From Vampirovibrio sp. (GTDB lineage Bacteria > Cyanobacteriota > Vampirovibrionia > Vampirovibrionales > JAJTHC01), in NCBI GenBank assembly GCA_024998755.1, contig JACEUU010000003.1:558001-622000 (forward strand): a stretch of 64,000 nucleotides of DNA, given 5' to 3'. The notes beneath the pieces were generated by a model. It saw only the letters and a program-made list of their open reading frames with translations. It was not told the origin of the DNA and ran no database searches. Below are positions 52,331 through 61,546 of this stretch, in pieces. Position 1 is the stretch's first letter, and every line of letters starts with the position of its first letter. A program made the position numbers and the translations under genes.

Positions 52331-53431
52331 ATGATGTGTTCAGCTAACTGGATAGAACCGGCTTTTATTACGGGCGATCTTGTTTGGATTGTGTATACCC
52401 TTAGCACCATCTACGGCTTGTGTGTGGGTAGTTTTTTGAACGTGGTAGGGTTACGTTTATTAAAGGATGAAGGCTTTGTGTGGAAGCCTTCCTATTGCCC
52501 TCAGTGCAATACCCCATTACGCTGGTTTCATAACATCCCTGTAGTATCTTATTTGTTTTTAGGCGGAAAATGTAGTGTTTGTAAAACGCCTATTAGTATT
52601 CAATACCCACTAATAGAATTATTAACTGCTGGGTTGTTTTGTTTGATTGTTTGGCAATTTGGGGTCGGCTGGGGCAGCTTGGCGTTGTTATGGCTGATTG
52701 CTAACTTGGTTGTTATTTTAATTACCGATATCAAAGAAAGCCTTATTTTTACGCTGAATGCCTACTTGGCAGTGCCTGTTGGTTTGTTGGCAAATGCGTT
52801 GGGCATTTTACCGAAATCAGTGAGTTACCTCATTTGGTATCCTTCTTGGTTATCTGAAGCGGATACCTTCTTTGGCTTTCCCTTCTGGAGTGCTTTGGCT
52901 GGTGTTGTAGGCTTTTTCTTAGCCTTTGAAGCCATTATTTGGGGTAGCCGTTTAGTGGTAGGCGAAGATGGCTTTGGGCACGGAGATACCCTATTGCTAA
53001 TGATGATAGCCTCATTTATGGGTTGGGAAATGACATTGGGTACGCTAGTTGTGGGTGGGGCTATTCAGGCGGTTGCTTCTTTCCCTTACTTAATTTTCAA
53101 ATGGGCAAAAGAGAAGCAAACCAAGTTGTTGACTTTAATGGGTACGGCTATAGCTGTAGTGGGTGGTTCAGCTTATTTAAACTACTTTGCCCCCATTGCC
53201 CCTATGGCTGATGGGCGTCCGCAACAGTGGATTTTGTGGGTCAATGGCGGATTACTGTTGGGTACAGTGGTATTAATGGCATTTATTTTAAAAGAAGTTC
53301 GTAAGCAAGAAGCCTTTACCTCGTTACCCTTTGGTCCTGCATTGATTGCTGGTGCGTTTGTAATGTTGTTTTTTGGTCAGCCTTGGTTGGCGAAAGCGGT
53401 TTACTTTATTGAAAACTTCCGGTTTTTCTAA
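52331..53431 (+). CDS. pilD: type IV prepilin peptidase (PilD type)
   Basis: The protein has about 366 residues from a double ATG at 52331; earlier open codons lack a ribosome site. A zinc module (CPQCNTPLRWFHNIPVVSYL, then CSVCKTPIS) follows the first helix with GSFLNVVGLRL. Catalytic aspartates are in VILITDIKESLIF and GFGHGDTLLLMM (the FGxGD-type site). About eight membrane helices are visible, and the C-terminal part is longer than in usual PilD. It cleaves and N-methylates prepilins. Together with the PilM-like gene at position 1 it implies type IV pili or a related secretion or competence system. Confidence 0.93.
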   Translation: MMCSANWIEPAFITGDLVWIVYTLSTIYGLCVGSFLNVVGLRLLKDEGFVWKPSYCPQCNTPLRWFHNIPVVSYLFLGGKCSVCKTPISIQYPLIELLTAGLFCLIVWQFGVGWGSLALLWLIANLVVILITDIKESLIFTLNAYLAVPVGLLANALGILPKSVSYLIWYPSWLSEADTFFGFPFWSALAGVVGFFLAFEAIIWGSRLVVGEDGFGHGDTLLLMMIASFMGWEMTLGTLVVGGAIQAVASFPYLIFKWAKEKQTKLLTLMGTAIAVVGGSAYLNYFAPIAPMADGRPQQWILWVNGGLLLGTVVLMAFILKEVRKQEAFTSLPFGPALIAGAFVMLFFGQPWLAKAVYFIENFRFF

Positions 53432-53454
53432 CGGGGTATTTTAAGAATAGTTTA

Positions 53455-53492
53455 AACAATGCCCTCTTCCAGATTTGGAAGAGGGCATTGTT
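53455..53492. terminator. bidirectional terminator between pilD and gmd
   Basis: AACAATGCCCTCTTCC and GGAAGAGGGCATTGTT are perfect 16-nt inverted repeats around a 6-nt loop between convergent genes. Confidence 0.88.
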
Positions 53493-53515
53493 GTATAAAA
53501 AAGAATTGTTAGTGG

Positions 53516-54544
53516 TTAAACAGGTGTAACTACTTTAGAAGGCAATAAAGCAAGGGCTACACCTTCTTTAATACAATCAGCTTCAACCATTTCTTTAACC
53601 AAGGCTTTAAAGTCATATTCCCGTTGCCAGCCTAATTCAGTTATGGCTTTGGTGGGGTCGCCAACTAACAATTCTACTTCGGAAGGGCGTAAAAATTGAC
53701 TATCAAAATCAACGTAAGCTTGCCAATCTAACCCAACGGTACTAAAGGCTTCAGTCAAAAATGTTTTAATGGAGTAGGTTTCGCCTGTCGCAATCACATA
53801 ATCTTGAGGGGTTTCTTGCTGGAGCATTAGCCACATAGCATGTACATAATCTTTGGCGTGCCCCCAGTCGCGTTTAGCATCTAAGTTGCCCAATACTAAG
53901 CGTTTCTGCTTGCCGGCTAAAATCCGAGCAATGGCTCTGGTAATTTTACGGGTAACAAAATCTTCGCCCCGCCGTGGCGATTCATGATTGAATAAAATGC
54001 CACTGCAAGCGAACATTTCATAGCTTTCACGGTAGTTAATGGTCATCCAGTGGGCGTAAAGTTTGGCTACGCCATACGGTGAACGAGGGTAGAAAGGGGT
54101 GGTTTCTTTTTGAGGCACTTCTTGTACTTTACCAAATAATTCGCTGGTGGAAGCTTGATAAAACCGGATAGACTTATCTACTTGGCGAATGGCTTCAAGC
54201 CACCGAAGGCATCCTAAGCCCGTAACATCGCCTGTAGATTCTGGTGCATCAAAGCTAACCCGAACGTGGCTTTGTGCTGCCAAGTTGTAAATTTCCGAAG
54301 GGCGAACTTGGTCTACTAGGCTAATGCAGGCACTGGTATCGGCTAAATCGCCAAAATGAAGAAAAAGTTGTTTGTCAAAAATGGTTTCGTCATTAACCAA
54401 ATGTTGAATGCGTTCTAAGCTAGACGTGCTGTTGCGGCGAACAACGCCATGAACTTCGTAGCCTTTTTCTAAAAGTAATTCTGCTAGATACGACCCATCT
54501 TGCCCTGTAATGCCGGTAACAATTGCTTTTTTAGTCATCATCAT
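53516..54544 (-). CDS. gmd: GDP-mannose 4,6-dehydratase
   Basis: Gmd converts GDP-mannose to GDP-4-keto-6-deoxymannose, the precursor of GDP-fucose or GDP-rhamnose. The 342-residue protein starts with three ATG codons. It has the NAD(P) motif [34 protein letters not shown], the active-site region [33 protein letters not shown] (YxxxK), and [17 protein letters not shown]. It is intact. It opens the surface-polysaccharide region, although most of the other sugar genes are on the opposite strand. Confidence 0.96.
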   Translation of the reverse strand: MMMTKKAIVTGITGQDGSYLAELLLEKGYEVHGVVRRNSTSSLERIQHLVNDETIFDKQLFLHFGDLADTSACISLVDQVRPSEIYNLAAQSHVRVSFDAPESTGDVTGLGCLRWLEAIRQVDKSIRFYQASTSELFGKVQEVPQKETTPFYPRSPYGVAKLYAHWMTINYRESYEMFACSGILFNHESPRRGEDFVTRKITRAIARILAGKQKRLVLGNLDAKRDWGHAKDYVHAMWLMLQQETPQDYVIATGETYSIKTFLTEAFSTVGLDWQAYVDFDSQFLRPSEVELLVGDPTKAITELGWQREYDFKALVKEMVEADCIKEGVALALLPSKVVTPV

Positions 54545-54760
54545 TGTAAACCACGCTCCTAATTTTCTAAAACACTGAATTGTTAAGTCAATAAAACTAT
54601 GTTAAATAGGGTAGCATAAACATAGTGCAAACAATAGAGAGTGGGATTATTTTGTGCAGATACGATTGATTGAGAAATGAGTGCTTTTCGATTACACTAA
54701 ATAAAAATTTAGCTTTGTTACAAGCAGTTTACCCACTGAATTAGAGAGTCCTTCTATCCA

Positions 54761-56116
54761 ATGAAAGTAGCGTTTGATATTAGCATTTTAGGGGCGGAAG
54801 AACGAACCCCTGAAAACCGAACAGGTATTTACAAAGCCATTGAAGCCTTATTAAAACACCTTCTTTTGCTCAAAAAACAAGGGCTAGCAGAAGACCTTGA
54901 ACTCATGGGTTTTTCAAGCGATTTTCGTCAGTTGGAAACGAGTCAAGAGGTTTGGCAAAATTTGTTAAATGGTATGGTTGGTACTGAAGAAAAATACCCT
55001 TATTTAGGCAAGCTATTGTTAAGCCCTGTACAAAAAATGGCTCTTCGGTTAAGTGACAGAAAAGCGTTAAGAAAGTTAAGTAAAAAGCCTTATTTACTAG
55101 AATCAATTGCCATGTGGGTTTTTCGTCCGTTCTTTAGGCAGGTTTCTAGGCAATGGTCTTCTGTTATTGCTAAACATATGCCTCATGGCACAATTGTCCA
55201 TATTCCTTTTACTAGAGATGTAGACAAGTTTCCCCCCACCTCAGGATTAATTAGAGTGGTTACTTGTTATGATTTAACCCCTATTTTATGTGAAGCCCGT
55301 TCCAAGCTTAATCCTAAAGAAAAAGCAAAGCATGAAGCAATGCTTAATTTAATGACCCCCGATGATTTTGTCTGTTGTATTTCTAATTCAGCTCAACAAG
55401 ATTTATTCGCTTTTCGTCCTGATTTAAAACTTGAAAACTTAGTTGTTACCTATTTAGGTGCTGACATGGAACGCTTTTCTCCTGTTTCTGATGGGTTAAC
55501 TTTGGCTAACGTTCGTAGAAATTACAATATACCTGAATCTGCCCCGTATTTATTAACGGTTGGTACGCTGTTTTATCCTCATAAAAATGTAGCGTTTGCT
55601 ATCCGAAATTTTTTGGAAATTTGCGACAAGCAATCCATTGCAGACGATTTTGTATTGGTGCTTTGTGGTGGAAAACGAAAATTTACGGCAGAAGTGGAAG
55701 CTTTATTCTTAAAACATTCAGCCCATAGGCATAGGGTTATTGTTACAGGCTACGTGGCGGATGCAGATTTGTCCGCCCTTTATAGCGGAGCAACGGGCTT
55801 TGTGTTACCTTCTCTGTACGAAGGCTTCGGTTTGCCTGTGTTGGAAGCCATGCAGTGTGGAACACCAGTTTTATGTTCAAATACGGCTAGTTTGCCTGAA
55901 GTTGGGGGCGATGCCGCCCTATACGCTAGCCCAACTGACGGCACTGAATTCCAACAACAAATTGTTACGTTGCTCAATAACCCTGAACTTCGGCAACAGA
56001 TGGTTAAAAAGGGATTTGAGCAAGCTAAAAAATTTAGTTGGGAACAATCGGCTAAGGATACGTTGGTGGTTTACAGGAAGGCTTATGAAAGTTTTTTAGC
56101 AGGAACGCCCACATAA
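54761..56116 (+). CDS. glycosyltransferase family 4 (GT-B) protein
   Basis: The protein has 451 residues. A GT-B fold is shown by the N-terminal MKVAFDISILGAEERTPENR, VVTCYDLTPI, and a C-terminal nucleotide-sugar domain: LLTVGTLFYPHKNVAFAI, GATGFVLPSLYEGFGLPVLE, AMQCGTPVLCSNTASLPEVG. The E-x7-E motif is present (EGFGLPVLE). It probably adds a mannose or related sugar to a surface glycan. Its last 34 bases overlap the 3' end of the convergent NeuD-like gene, so the tail after RKAYESF comes from antisense of that gene. The segment QAKKFSWEQSAKDTL is repeated in a gene remnant at 57778. Confidence 0.9.
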   Translation: MKVAFDISILGAEERTPENRTGIYKAIEALLKHLLLLKKQGLAEDLELMGFSSDFRQLETSQEVWQNLLNGMVGTEEKYPYLGKLLLSPVQKMALRLSDRKALRKLSKKPYLLESIAMWVFRPFFRQVSRQWSSVIAKHMPHGTIVHIPFTRDVDKFPPTSGLIRVVTCYDLTPILCEARSKLNPKEKAKHEAMLNLMTPDDFVCCISNSAQQDLFAFRPDLKLENLVVTYLGADMERFSPVSDGLTLANVRRNYNIPESAPYLLTVGTLFYPHKNVAFAIRNFLEICDKQSIADDFVLVLCGGKRKFTAEVEALFLKHSAHRHRVIVTGYVADADLSALYSGATGFVLPSLYEGFGLPVLEAMQCGTPVLCSNTASLPEVGGDAALYASPTDGTEFQQQIVTLLNNPELRQQMVKKGFEQAKKFSWEQSAKDTLVVYRKAYESFLAGTPT

Positions 56117-56688
56117 ACACCCGCTTCTGTGATGTTTTTAACGACTACAGCCCCTGCACCAAGCGTTACGTTAGAACAAATAGTTAAACCTTCTTTAACG
56201 ATAGCCCCCACACCCACCCATACGCAGTCGCCAATAGTTACCCTGCCACAAATAGTAGAATTGGGTGCTATATGGCAAAAGCTACCAATGCTTACTTCAT
56301 GTTCTACCACGCAGGCGGTGTTGAGAATCGTTACCTCGCCCACCTGCACATCAGGCCCTAAATAGGCTTGATGAGCCACAAAACAACCTTCGCCAAGGCT
56401 TGAGTTTTTACCAAAATGGGCTTTTTTAGAGAGGATACTCACTGGCGGTTGTGTTGTATAAAGTTTTTTTCGTCCTTCATTAGAACCAACAGCAAAATGA
56501 ATAGGAAGGTTTCCTTGAGGGAGGGTTTTCACGACAGGAAACCGCCAAATGGTTTCGCCTTCTCTGGCATTTTCGTCCACGAAAACTAACGTTAAATTAG
56601 GGTCGTTAAATAATGCAACATCCGCCACGCTTCGGGCGTGTCCGCCACAACCTAATAACACCAATGATGACACGAGATTATTTTTCAT
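56083..56688 (-). CDS. NeuD/PglD-type sugar O- or N-acetyltransferase
   Basis: The protein has about 201 residues from ATG 56688; an upstream ATG at 56700 is weaker. The N-terminal PglD-like domain has LVLLGCGGHARSVADVALF, then a left-handed beta-helix with hexapeptide repeats (GEGCFVAHQAYLGPDVQVGE, HIAPNSTICGRVTIGDCVWV, VGVGAIVKEG). It ends GVYVGVPAKKLS, the usual family end. It would acetylate an amino sugar made by a DegT-type aminotransferase. That aminotransferase gene is just upstream, overlapping by 11 nt, but it is broken. Confidence 0.9.
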   Translation of the reverse strand: MKNNLVSSLVLLGCGGHARSVADVALFNDPNLTLVFVDENAREGETIWRFPVVKTLPQGNLPIHFAVGSNEGRKKLYTTQPPVSILSKKAHFGKNSSLGEGCFVAHQAYLGPDVQVGEVTILNTACVVEHEVSIGSFCHIAPNSTICGRVTIGDCVWVGVGAIVKEGLTICSNVTLGAGAVVVKNITEAGVYVGVPAKKLS

Positions 56689-57655
56689 AGAACCTCGCAA
56701 TAGTCTGGCAAATATCGTTCACGTGTTCTTGAGTTAATAGGGGGTAGCTAGGCAAGTTGATACCTCTGCTAGCAATGTCTTCAGCCACAGGATGTTTAAT
56801 AAACTTATTGGCATACACTGTCATGGTATGCACAGGGTAAAACGTAGGACGAGTTTCAATGCCTTCCGCCTTTAAAAACGCCCGAAGCTCATCGCGAACA
56901 GGGGCTTTTTCCACCAATACAGAACACATCCAGTAAGAATGATTCGCTCCATCGCCTACACCACAATGGCAGGCAATGGGTAAGCCCTTTAAGCCTTCTT
57001 GATACCATTTGGCAATTTGTTTCTTTTGAGCCAAAAACGTATGCACTTGTTCCAATTGAGCTAAGCCAATGGCTGCTTGAATGTTGGTCATGCGGTAGTT
57101 AAAGCCAATGGTATCATGCCAGTATTCACGATATTTCGCCAAGCCTTGCCCTTTAAAATGGACTAATCTATCATGCAAGGTAGCATCGTTGGTGGTTACC
57201 ATACCACCTTCTCCGCAGGTGATGGTTTTATTGCCAAAAAATGAAAACGTCGCAATATTACCAAAGGTACCCACGTGTTGCCCTTTGTAACTAGTGCCAA
57301 TGGCTTCGGCACAATCTTCAATAACAAATAGGTTGTGTTCCTAGGCAATCGCCATAATTTCATCCATTTCACAAGGATGTCCATACAAATGCACCACCAT
57401 AAGGGCTTTGGTTTTAGGGGTGATTTTTTTACGTATATCTTCGGGACTCATTTGCCAAGTATCCGCCAAACTATCGCCAAAAACAGGGGTTGCCCCAACT
57501 TGTAAAATAGGATTAACCGAAGCAATATAGGTAAAAGTAGGCACAATGACTTCATCACCTTCACCCAAGCCCAAGGCTACTAAGGCTAAGTGAATAGCCA
57601 CCGTACCATTACAAACGCCAGTGCCATAATCTGCCCCAATAACATTTTTAGTAGG
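56678..57655 (-). pseudogene. broken DegT/DnrJ/EryC1 sugar aminotransferase
   Basis: Two in-frame blocks belong to one pyridoxal phosphate aminotransferase: VIGADYGTGVCNGTVAIHLA up to CEMDEIMAIA, an amber TAG at 57341-57343, then EHNLFVIEDCAEAIGTSYKG and TFSFFGNKTITCGEGGMVTT (cofactor Lys) to the end at 56678. The two halves join without frame change. The 5' part lacks about 40 usual N-terminal residues (the IPLSKP..ITxGP region) and has a TGA just before PTKNVIGAD. TAG is an ordinary stop elsewhere in the window (pnp, lysC), so readthrough is unlikely. The gene looks recently inactivated. Confidence 0.88.
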
Positions 57656-57676
57656 TCACCTTTCTTATTTTAAGTT

Positions 57677-57711
57677 TATGGTATTATAATTTATCAAATT
57701 ATAATACCATA
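57677..57711. repeat. 35-nt perfect palindrome
   Basis: The arm TATGGTATTATAATTT and its exact complement AAATTATAATACCATA flank ATC. It lies between the broken DegT gene and the GT remnant, upstream of both. Its outer half-site TATGGTAT equals that of the palindrome next to fur. It may be an operator or a cruciform-forming insertion scar. Confidence 0.7.
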
Positions 57712-57777
57712 AAGGTATTGTGATAAACTCTGACTATTAATTTACTAAATGCTTATGTTCACTAAGGATATAAAACC

Positions 57778-57894
57778 ATGATGATGAAAATAGCCATTAT
57801 CAACCAGCAAGCTAAAAAATTTAGTTGGGAACAATCCGCCAAGGATACGTTAGCCGTTTATCGGAAAGCTTATTGTGCAGGAATTTTTAACTAA
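57778..57894 (+). pseudogene. glycosyltransferase remnant (internal deletion)
   Basis: A 38-codon frame starts with three ATG codons as MMMKIAIINQ, a normal glycosyltransferase beginning, then runs directly into QAKKFSWEQSAKDTLAVYRK, the C-terminal end of the family 4 enzyme at 54761 (nearly the same at DNA level). The whole centre is missing, so this is a deletion product of a paralogous gene. The frame is still open and its TAA overlaps the ATG of the WavE-like gene (TAATG), so it may now act as a leader peptide for it. Confidence 0.82.
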
Positions 57895-59153
57895 TGATTG
57901 ATTTTAGGGATATTAGCGTTGTGGTTCAAGGGGTGGTTGATTTTTCAATCATTGAGCAAGTGCTTCAAAGTGTACGCAACGTTTTACCTGAAGCGGAAAT
58001 TATTTTATCTACTTGGGAAGGGGTTGATTATTCTTCTGTTCAATCTAAACTTTATGACCAATTGGTATTGTCTTCAGACCCAGGGGGTTTTTCTCACCAT
58101 CTTAAAAGTAACCCTAACTATTTAAATAACATTGATAGGCAAATTAGGTCTTCCTACACTGGTATAACTCAGGCTAACAACTTATGTTGTTTGAAAATGC
58201 GTACGGACATGATTCTTACGCACGCTTGTTTTTTAGAGCATTTTGAAAAATATAATCAGTACCAAGTAGACTATAAATTAGTGAAAAGTCGAATACTTAA
58301 TAACGCATCAGGGGCTAGAGACCCTTTTTGGAATCATTCACTACACCCCGCAGATTTTTTCTTGTTTGGTTATACAGAAGATTTAAAAACTTTTTTTTCA
58401 GCTCCTTTTTTTCCTGAAGCAGACAAGGTTTTTCAACATAATGAAAACGATGTTTTAGCACAGATGACGATGAAGAGAGATAATGAATTATCTGGTAACA
58501 AGCTTCACCCTGAACTTTATTTGATGACTACATTTATACAAAAATACCATCCTGATTTTAAGGGCTTTGGCAATTATGAACTTTCGCCAAAAAGCGTTGC
58601 TGTTTCTTATGCTTATATCATTAACAACTTTGTTATGCTTTCTGATAAACAGTTAGGCTTTAAGCACTTAAAGCATCCTGATTTTGAAAAATGGCATTAC
58701 CCTAGAAGTTTAACCAACTTAAAATGGCAAAAACTGTATAAATTACTGTGCGACTCTTCTTTTACCATTACTAATAATGAGACTAATTTAAACTTTAACT
58801 CGTTAGAAAATCGCCTTATCTCTATGTTTCAAAATAATAATTTGTCTATTTTCTTCGTGCTATTTTTACAGTTTGTTATACTGTCTACCGCCTTAAAGTT
58901 GCGTTGTGGCAACCTGCTTGGCGTGGTGCTAGCGAGGCTTGAAAAAATATTCAGAGGCTTTCTAATACGGTTTGAAAAGATATTTAGAGGGCTATTAAAA
59001 AAGAGACCCGCCAGCACCCCGTTAAAACCTGTTGATTTACATACGTTATATTCAGTTAGTTGGTATTTGCATTTGGTTAAACTCATGCTTCAAGATAAAA
59101 GCCTAGTAAAAGGGCTTGAACCTTTTATGAACCTTGATAGAAAAGTAAGATAA
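57894..59153 (+). CDS. WavE-family polysaccharide synthesis protein
   Basis: The protein has 419 residues. Its first 250 residues follow the WavE lipopolysaccharide-synthesis family: ISVVVQGVVDFSIIEQVLQS, NVLPEAEIILSTWEG, QLVLSSDPGGF, NNIDRQIRSSYTGI, and CCLKMRTDMILT, with an RTD in place of a DxD metal motif. A hydrophobic stretch near 325 (IFFVLFLQFVILSTALKL) precedes repeated RLEKIFRGFL and RFEKIFRGLL. It is probably a glycosyltransferase with a GT-A-like fold. The sequence is more A+T-rich than its neighbours. It starts by one-base overlap with the remnant's stop. Confidence 0.78.
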   Translation: MIDFRDISVVVQGVVDFSIIEQVLQSVRNVLPEAEIILSTWEGVDYSSVQSKLYDQLVLSSDPGGFSHHLKSNPNYLNNIDRQIRSSYTGITQANNLCCLKMRTDMILTHACFLEHFEKYNQYQVDYKLVKSRILNNASGARDPFWNHSLHPADFFLFGYTEDLKTFFSAPFFPEADKVFQHNENDVLAQMTMKRDNELSGNKLHPELYLMTTFIQKYHPDFKGFGNYELSPKSVAVSYAYIINNFVMLSDKQLGFKHLKHPDFEKWHYPRSLTNLKWQKLYKLLCDSSFTITNNETNLNFNSLENRLISMFQNNNLSIFFVLFLQFVILSTALKLRCGNLLGVVLARLEKIFRGFLIRFEKIFRGLLKKRPASTPLKPVDLHTLYSVSWYLHLVKLMLQDKSLVKGLEPFMNLDRKVR

Positions 59154-59156
59154 GCG

Positions 59157-59184
59157 TTGTCTGTTTTTTTATACCTGTTACAAT
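59157..59184 (+). promoter_or_regulatory. possible promoter before the GDPD-like gene
   Basis: TTGTCT at 59157 and TACAAT at 59179 are 16 nt apart, about 40 nt before the TTG start at 59225. Spacing is acceptable and the -35 box is fair. Confidence 0.4.
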
Positions 59185-59224
59185 AAAATTAGCGTAATTA
59201 TTTAGCTGTAAGGAATGCTTCACT

Positions 59225-59911
59225 TTGTTCCAATGTAAAAGTACCATTCTAGCTCATCGTGGCTGGTGGGAAGCCCCCGAAGAAAGAAATACCCAACAAG
59301 CCTTTGTTAAAGCCTTGCAGGCAGGCTTTGGGATTGAAACGGATATTCGGGATTTAGACGGTCAGCTGGTTATCGCCCACGATATGCCTACCCTCGTTTC
59401 TGCACCGATGTCTGTAGCTCGGTTTTTTGAGCTATATAACCAACACACGGCTACCCATACTATTGCCCCTATGTTAGCACTCAATATTAAGTGTGATGGG
59501 CTAACCGCCCCGTTAAAACAGTTGTTAGAAGCGTACAATATCCAGCGGTATTTTGTGTTTGATATGTCCATTCCTGATACGTTACACTACACCCGCACAG
59601 GGTTAAACACCTTTACCCGTTGGAGCGATATTGAACCCGCACCCTTATTGCTAGAGGATTGCCAAGGCATTTGGATTGATGCGTTTTATAGCGATTGGGT
59701 CTCCTTTCCTCTCAGCCTTCCCAAGGTTGATTCATCCGTGTTAGCTCACAAACGCCTTTGCTTGGTTTCGCCAGAATTGCATAAACGTTCAGCTTATCAG
59801 GCCGTATGGCAACAGTGGCAACAACAGTTAGCAATAGCCAAATTAACTGCCGATAATGTATTACTTTGTACTGATTTTCCCATGGAGGCGTTCACTTTTT
59901 TCAATGACTAA
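59225..59911 (+). CDS. glycerophosphodiester phosphodiesterase-like protein
   Basis: The protein has 228 residues and starts at TTG with AAGGA upstream. It has ILAHRGWWEAPEERNTQQAF (active-site His-Arg and Asn), then FGIETDIRDLDGQLVIAHDM (the E-x-D metal pair and HD), the beginning of a GDPD/PLC-like TIM barrel. In sugar clusters such proteins may act on phosphodiester or polymer-linked intermediates. The later part (DFPMEAFTFFND) is less typical and the protein is slightly short (bacterial GDPDs about 240-260). It overlaps the HAD gene by 8 nt. Confidence 0.78.
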   Translation: MFQCKSTILAHRGWWEAPEERNTQQAFVKALQAGFGIETDIRDLDGQLVIAHDMPTLVSAPMSVARFFELYNQHTATHTIAPMLALNIKCDGLTAPLKQLLEAYNIQRYFVFDMSIPDTLHYTRTGLNTFTRWSDIEPAPLLLEDCQGIWIDAFYSDWVSFPLSLPKVDSSVLAHKRLCLVSPELHKRSAYQAVWQQWQQQLAIAKLTADNVLLCTDFPMEAFTFFND

Positions 59912-60638
59912 TTCAACTTCCCGTATTCAAGCGGTTATTTTTGATATGGATGGCGTCTTAATTGACGCTAAAGATTGGCATTACCAAGCTTTAAATGATG
60001 CTTTGGGGCAATTGGGCTACTTGCCCATCACCCCTGAAGAACATGAAACCACTTATGATGGTTTACCAACACTAGCTAAATTGAAAGCACTTGCCACTAT
60101 TGGCAGAGTGCCTGATGATTTAGCTGTGTATCAAACCATTAATGGCTTGAAACAAGAACTCACCATTACGGCTACCAAACGGCTTTGTCGGCCGTATGCC
60201 CCGCATTTAAACGTCATGCAAACTTTGAAAGCACAAGGCAGACGCATCGCTGTAGCCTCTAACTCTGTTCGGTCTTCCGTTGATGAAATGATGATGCTTA
60301 GTGGGTTAGCTCCCTATTTAGAATTTACATTAAGTAATCAAGATGTACCTCGGGCAAAACCGTTCCCAGATTTGTATTTGGAAGCCTTACGATTGTTAGC
60401 TTTACCTGCATCCGCTTGTTTGGTTGTGGAAGATAATCCTAAAGGGATTGCTGCTGCACAAGCTGCGGGCTTGTCTGTTTTGGTGGTTGCCAGTGTGCAT
60501 GAAGTAACTGATGAGAACATTCAACAGGCGATTAGGCAATTAGAGACTTTTTTGTCTGATGCTGGTCAACAAGTGACTCCACAGTCTACTGTATTTTACG
60601 CAAATCAATTAGCACATAAAACACCAGCCCATTTATAG
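59904..60638 (+). CDS. HAD-superfamily phosphatase/phosphomutase
   Basis: The protein has about 244 residues from ATG 59904. Motif I is IFDMDGVLIDAKDWHYQALN, motif II RRIAVASNSV (Ser), motif III with Lys in RAKPFPDLYLEAL, and motif IV CLVVEDNPKGIAAAQAAGL. An alpha-helical cap lies between I and II, as in beta-phosphoglucomutase-like HAD proteins. It likely acts on a sugar phosphate in the same pathway as the next gene. It overlaps the GDPD-like gene by 8 nt, giving an operon of GDPD-like, HAD and nucleotidyltransferase genes. Confidence 0.9.
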   Translation: MTNSTSRIQAVIFDMDGVLIDAKDWHYQALNDALGQLGYLPITPEEHETTYDGLPTLAKLKALATIGRVPDDLAVYQTINGLKQELTITATKRLCRPYAPHLNVMQTLKAQGRRIAVASNSVRSSVDEMMMLSGLAPYLEFTLSNQDVPRAKPFPDLYLEALRLLALPASACLVVEDNPKGIAAAQAAGLSVLVVASVHEVTDENIQQAIRQLETFLSDAGQQVTPQSTVFYANQLAHKTPAHL

Positions 60639-60714
60639 TTAGTAAAGTTACTAATATTTTTTATATTTCTTAATAAAATCTATCCCTTTTGCGTTTTAAG
60701 GAAGAATTAGTCTC

Positions 60715-61485
60715 ATGATGAGCATTACCAATTTACACACATTAAACATTGTTATACCTATGGCGGGTAATGGTAGCCGTTTTACTGAAGCGGGCTTTGA
60801 ACGACCAAAACCGTTTATTGATGTACTCGGCAAGCCCATGATTTGCCATGTGCTAGATAACCTGAAAGTCCCTAATGCACGCTACATTTTAATTGCTCGT
60901 AAGCAACATGTGGATGCTCATCCTGACATTGTGAATCAAATTAGCCAACAATATCCGGTTGATTGGGTGTTAGTGGATGGTTTAACGGAAGGGGCTGCTT
61001 GTACTATTCTGCACGCTCATCGTCTCATTAACAATGAAATACCCTTATTGTTAGCCAATAGCGACCAATACTTGGATATGGATGTGGCTCAATTTTTGGC
61101 GGATGCTCAAACCAGCCAAGCTGATGGGTCTATTCTCACCTTCTGGGCAGACCATCAAAAATGGAGCTATGCCAAAGTAGATGCTACCAGTGGATGGGTT
61201 ACTCAAGTCGCTGAAAAAGTGGTTATTAGCAATAATGCTACTGTAGGGGTTTACTATTTTGCCCAAGGTAAAACTTTTGTGGAAGCTGCTATGGATATGA
61301 TTGTAACTAATACCCGTTTCCGTAATGAATTTTACACTTGCCCCGCTTATCAGTTTGCTATTGACCGAGGCAGCAAAATTAAAACTTTTGATATCCCTGT
61401 TGATCAGATGTTTGGGCTAGGTACCCCTGAAGATTTAGCCATTTTCTTACAAGCACCACCCCAGCGTATTGCGGCTTTGGTTTAG
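60715..61485 (+). CDS. sugar-phosphate nucleotidyltransferase
   Basis: The protein has 256 residues and starts with two ATG codons behind AAGGAAG. The Rossmann nucleotidyltransferase signature is VIPMAGNGSRFTEAGFERPK, followed by PFIDVLGKPMICHVLDNL, LLANSDQYLDMDVAQFLADA (metal DxD-like) and YTCPAYQFAIDRGSKIKTFD. It would activate a sugar or polyol phosphate with NTP. Together with the HAD phosphatase it fits a short nucleotide-sugar branch; the exact sugar is not evident. Confidence 0.9.
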   Translation: MMSITNLHTLNIVIPMAGNGSRFTEAGFERPKPFIDVLGKPMICHVLDNLKVPNARYILIARKQHVDAHPDIVNQISQQYPVDWVLVDGLTEGAACTILHAHRLINNEIPLLLANSDQYLDMDVAQFLADAQTSQADGSILTFWADHQKWSYAKVDATSGWVTQVAEKVVISNNATVGVYYFAQGKTFVEAAMDMIVTNTRFRNEFYTCPAYQFAIDRGSKIKTFDIPVDQMFGLGTPEDLAIFLQAPPQRIAALV

Positions 61486-61516
61486 TCTTTTTTGTTTAAT
61501 TTAAAGCATTTTTATC

Positions 61517-61546
61517 AGAGGAATGGTTCATTATAGCCATTCCTCT
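61517..61546 (+). terminator. hairpin after the nucleotidyltransferase gene
   Basis: AGAGGAATGG pairs with CCATTCCTCT with a 10-nt loop, 32 nt after the stop. There is no U run, so termination may be weak or factor-dependent. Confidence 0.5.

Noticed and set aside
57341-57343. TAG recoded as an amino acid in the aminotransferase
   Set aside because: TAG ends intact genes such as pnp and lysC here, and the gene also lacks its N-terminus, so pseudogene is the simpler reading.
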